Shown: positions 9,401-11,228 of the stretch, piece by piece
Position numbering within the stretch: position 1 is the stretch's first letter
Layout: each line of letters opens with the position of its first letter
NCBI GenBank assembly: GCA_900618425.1
Contig: UZAN01056551.1
Coordinates: 2,301-13,528 of the forward strand
Direction of reading: 5' to 3'
From: Echinostoma caproni
Lineage: Eukaryota; Platyhelminthes; Trematoda; Plagiorchiida; Echinostomatidae
DNA length: 11,228 nucleotides
The notes under the pieces: model-generated
Told to the model about the DNA's origin: nothing
Seen by the model: only the letters and a program-made list of their open reading frames with translations
Databases searched by the model: none
Program-made: the position numbers and the translations under genes

Positions 9401-9490
9401 TTGGGCTCCAGTTTTCTTGCTCATATTCGAAGCAGTTCGAATGCAAAACCATTAGGGAGGGAACTCGGTGTTGTGTCGTTCCCGATCAAT
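6490..9490. other. Gene-free AT-rich stretch, nothing recognised apart from splice-like words
   Basis: All frames are interrupted often. The longest open frame, about 95 codons on the minus strand near 7861-8148, has no recognisable motif. A long pyrimidine tract ending in an AG at about 7006-7031 looks like a strong splice acceptor, but no coding exon follows. A 14-nt exon-like site sits at 8453-8466. A 6-bp inverted repeat (gggaac at 9459-9464, gttccc at 9478-9483) lies just before the tandem array. The stretch fits intergenic or intronic DNA. Confidence 0.5.
8453..8466 (+). other. Possible 14-nt micro-exon between strong splice signals
   Basis: A pyrimidine-leaning tract ending in CAG at 8450-8452 is followed after 14 bases by GTGAGTATG from 8467, close to an ideal donor site. 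Flatworms, schistosomes above all, do use internal exons this short. The length is not a multiple of three, and the segment contains an ATG just before the donor, so it could also be a short first coding exon. No flanking coding exon was recognised, so this may well be chance. Confidence 0.15.
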
Positions 9491-9499
9491 CATTATATA

Positions 9500-9618
9500 A
9501 CACACAACAAGATATCACATGATGACGTACAAGATAACATACAAGGTAACACACGAATGACACAAGATAACACAGGATGACACACGAGGACACACAAGGG
9601 TGGCACACGGAAGGACAA
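9500..9618. repeat. Degenerate tandem array of about 10-bp units (CACARGATRA-like)
   Basis: The clearest part is 9561-9600, four consecutive ten-base units: CACAAGATAA, CACAGGATGA, CACACGAGGA and CACACAAGGG. Related units with one or two inserted bases extend it to both sides, from the cacacaac at 9501 to the cacacggaagg near 9616, about ten to twelve units in all. The strand is very poor in T, which explains the long stop-free runs on the complementary strand here. It resembles an old minisatellite. Confidence 0.7.
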
Positions 9619-9950
9619 TGAACAATGACACAGTGACACAGAACTGCGTGAGGCCCAATGTGTCCGAAGTGGAGTCGATGAACACAACTCAACACAATGA
9701 TAGTGGCACTCACTATAAACAATGAACGACGAAACACAGACTGGACACTCACGGATGACGTGCACAATTTCACAGAGCGCGAACGCACACAGAGAAACGA
9801 GGTAGGTCCGAACACTACGGAGCGCGTACCGCAACGGCAACACTGGTCGTCTAGCCCCAGGAGTACGAATACAGCACAGATTGGACACCAAGAGCACTAG
9901 TAGCCTTCTCCCAGCTACGTAAGCAAGAACACAGATGGTGAACAGCGACC
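9619..9950. other. A/C-rich, T-poor sequence continuing from the tandem array
   Basis: The composition bias of the array continues with scattered acaca and gacac words (for example 9626-9640 and 9675-9695) but no clear period. Stop-free runs on both strands follow from the bias: their translations are rich in Cys, Val, Ser and Leu on one strand and Asn, Thr and Arg on the other, without motifs. It may be the 5' part of the promoter-like module that follows, or of the LINE. Confidence 0.4.
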
Positions 9951-9974
9951 GTGTACTTGACGCACAGGAAGCAG

Positions 9975-10150
9975 GTCAAATTTACAGTGGGACAATCGGC
10001 TGCTTATATACTGTTCTGGTCTGCGGACACAGAGACCTTGAGACTTTGTGCAAAAAATGAGGAAATTTACAGGATGGACCAATCAGCGGCCGCCATCTGG
10101 GTGTGGACGATTAGCACCAAGAAAAAGTGCCAAATTAATAAAACAATAAA
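9975..10150 (+). promoter_or_regulatory. Promoter and poly(A)-like module with internal duplication
   Basis: In order on the plus strand there is aaatttacag at 9978-9987, a CAAT at 9993-9996, TATATA at 10005-10010, then aaatttacag again at 10063-10072, a CCAAT at 10079-10083 within ccaatcagcggccgcc, and AATAAA at 10145-10150. The two halves are related (aaatttacag, then gg.caatc, then gc.gc) at an offset of about 85-87 bases, so the module contains an old tandem duplication. A pol II promoter followed closely by a poly(A) signal is the layout of a retrotransposon LTR, but no second copy, primer-binding site or clear TG...CA ends are seen. It could instead be the 5' region of the LINE whose ORF1 follows. 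Confidence 0.4.
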
Positions 10151-10178
10151 TTTGAAAATGCTCGAAAAATAGGCAGTT

Positions 10179-10206
10179 TTAGGTAGAAAATAGTCTTTTT
10201 ACCTAA
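10179..10206. repeat. 7-bp inverted repeat just before the LINE ORF1
   Basis: ttaggta at 10179-10185 and tacctaa at 10200-10206 are exact reverse complements with a 14-base A/T-rich loop. It lies between the AATAAA signal and the LINE reading frame, so it may mark the boundary between the two, but the arms are short. Confidence 0.35.
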
Positions 10207-10231
10207 CACTCGGATTATTGGGCAGGCTTGA

Positions 10232-11128
10232 ATCGACGCTCTGAGTACCCCAGTCCCTCCCACCAGCCGGATTCAACGACCAACTAAGCGTCCAAGGTGC
10301 TCCACAAACAGCACCATTCCTGTAAAGCGTACGCAGGAAATCATTGTCAACAATGCACCAACGGCAACAAGAGACATAACCATTGACATAGAGCCGAGGG
10401 ATATCATTAGATCACTGAAGCCTAGCAAACCACCAGAAAACCCGTCAGTAGGTGGCAAGAAAGGCTTTAGGAACACCAACTTAACAGTCATCTGCACGAA
10501 TTTACCTGGGCCGACAACCCAAACACTGAGGGAAAGGCAAGAAGAAGACCTTGGTCGTTGGAAAGGTTTATGCACTCTAATGGAAATTGATGTTCAACCT
10601 GTGAGCGTCACACGCCTTGTGTGCCAGCTAAATTCACCACACGCAGGAAAACCCAGTTTGGTCCGAGTTAAACTGAAGAGCGAAATGGACGTTGAGAACG
10701 TCCTTTTTTCGAGTTACCTCTTGAGAAACAGTTCCAGTACCACACGAATTTTCTCTGATAGACCTTTGGCGGAGCGCGTGCAACACCGGAACAATCAAGA
10801 GGGTGCACGGGTGGTAAAGAACAAAAGGGTTGTCATCATTCATGGGATTCCACAACTAAATGATCCTGATGAGTGCAGATGCTACTACAACGACTATGAG
10901 TACTGTTTCATTAAAGACTGACAAGATTTTCTTACCACATCAATCAGTCGCCATAATTGTTCACCAAATTACCACGGTAATGGCCCGAAGATAATGAAAG
11001 TCACCCTCAGCACACCAGAAATAACGACCACAGTACTTCAATCTTGGAAACTAAACAAAAAGAAAGGACAACGGGAACTGTGCCTGCGACCCTTGATGAA
11101 GACAGCAGTATCGGAATTTCCCGTGTGA
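10232..11128 (+). pseudogene. CR1-like LINE ORF1 with two RNA-binding-like modules and one premature stop
   Basis: One frame stays coding-like from after TGA 10229-10231 to TGA 11126-11128, 299 codons, broken only by TGA at 10919-10921. The N-terminal third is Pro/Arg/Thr-rich and basic (KRPRCS). Module one starts near 10472 with NTNLTVICTNLP, then the acidic-basic stretch with RWKGLC, IDVQPVSVTRL, the strand PSLVRVKLKSE, and LLRNS followed by TRIFSDRPLAER at about 10750. Module two starts at about 10820 with KRVVIIHGIP, continues past the stop with SPNYHGNGPKIMKVTL from about 10960, and ends in QSWK and RELCLRPL. Both follow the RRM-like pattern of LINE ORF1 proteins, which coat the element RNA. 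No in-frame ATG occurs before 10580, so the N-terminus is missing, frameshifted or 5'-truncated. Because the frame resumes after the stop, it is a nonsense change and not a frameshift. The copy looks fairly young apart from this. Confidence 0.75.
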
Positions 11129-11130
11129 TA

Positions 11131-11228
11131 ACGGTGCTAATATGCAATCGATTCCGGCTTCATGCTCCCCTGCACAATTGGGGAATCAGAGTACCAGGGT
11201 TCCCTCCCCAAAAAACCAATGCTATCCT
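11131..11228 (+). other. Possible beginning of the LINE ORF2 region, cut by the window edge
   Basis: Three bases after the ORF1 stop, a frame offset from ORF1 is open to the end of the window and ends with a Pro-rich stretch and KTNAI. In CR1-like LINEs the ORF2 product begins with an endonuclease (EEP family) preceded by a poorly conserved Pro-rich leader, so this is the expected place. No catalytic motif is inside the window and only about 32 codons are visible, so the assignment rests on position alone. Confidence 0.25.

Noticed and set aside
9493..9897. 134-codon open frame on the minus strand and overlapping long frames on both strands
   Set aside because: The stop-free runs follow from the T-poor, ACA-rich repeat composition. 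The translations are low-complexity and motif-free.
10273..10575. 100-codon minus-strand frame
   Set aside because: It is the shadow of the LINE ORF1 on the plus strand, which carries the recognisable motifs.
10864..10885. CTGATGA in the LINE ORF1
   Set aside because: No GAAA-type core or cleavage triplet at a fitting distance. It is coding sequence (Pro-Asp-Glu).
1..11228. CRISPR array, operon or bacterial-type defence system
   Set aside because: No regular repeats with spacers, no Shine-Dalgarno-led gene clusters, and the LINE and short-element content point to a eukaryote.

Overview
The window looks like transposon-littered, gene-poor DNA from a flatworm nuclear genome, most likely a trematode of schistosome type. 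No intact host gene is recognisable. The evidence for the organism is indirect. Most of the window is AT-rich and broken by stops in all frames. It holds pieces of three LINE-type retrotransposon coding regions. It also holds tRNA-derived short elements joined to a hammerhead ribozyme motif, an arrangement known from the schistosome SM-alpha family. The genus cannot be named from this sequence alone. Two ambiguous bases (n at 5865 and 6257) show it is an assembly, not a finished clone.

Layout. Positions 1-231 (minus) are the start of a LINE ORF1-like protein that runs off the left edge. Positions 271-4520 hold nothing recognisable. Positions 4526-5140 (minus) carry the C-terminal end of a LINE reverse transcriptase polyprotein, kept in one frame but with two internal stops. 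Positions 5160-5640 hold two short elements in opposite orientation, head to head: a tRNA-like element on the minus strand (A1) and a truncated element on the plus strand (A2) that carries a nearly complete type I hammerhead. Positions 6176-6487 (minus) hold a second, longer copy (B) with the order 5' module, tRNA-like promoter, decayed hammerhead. Positions 6490-9490 are again empty apart from a speculative 14-nt exon-like site. Positions 9500-9618 are a degenerate 10-bp tandem array. Positions 9950-10175 look like a promoter and poly(A) module with an internal duplication (CAAT, TATA, AATAAA), possibly an LTR or a LINE 5' region. Positions 10232-11128 (plus) are a LINE ORF1 of CR1-like type with two RNA-binding-like modules and one premature stop. 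The upstream edge of its ORF2 may begin just before the right end.

The parts do not form a pathway. LINEs supply reverse transcriptase and the short elements would have been copied by such machinery. The best lead is the short-element family: its two ribozyme copies share the same change at a catalytic core position (G12 to A), and an extra block of about 150 bp is conserved upstream of the tRNA-like promoter.
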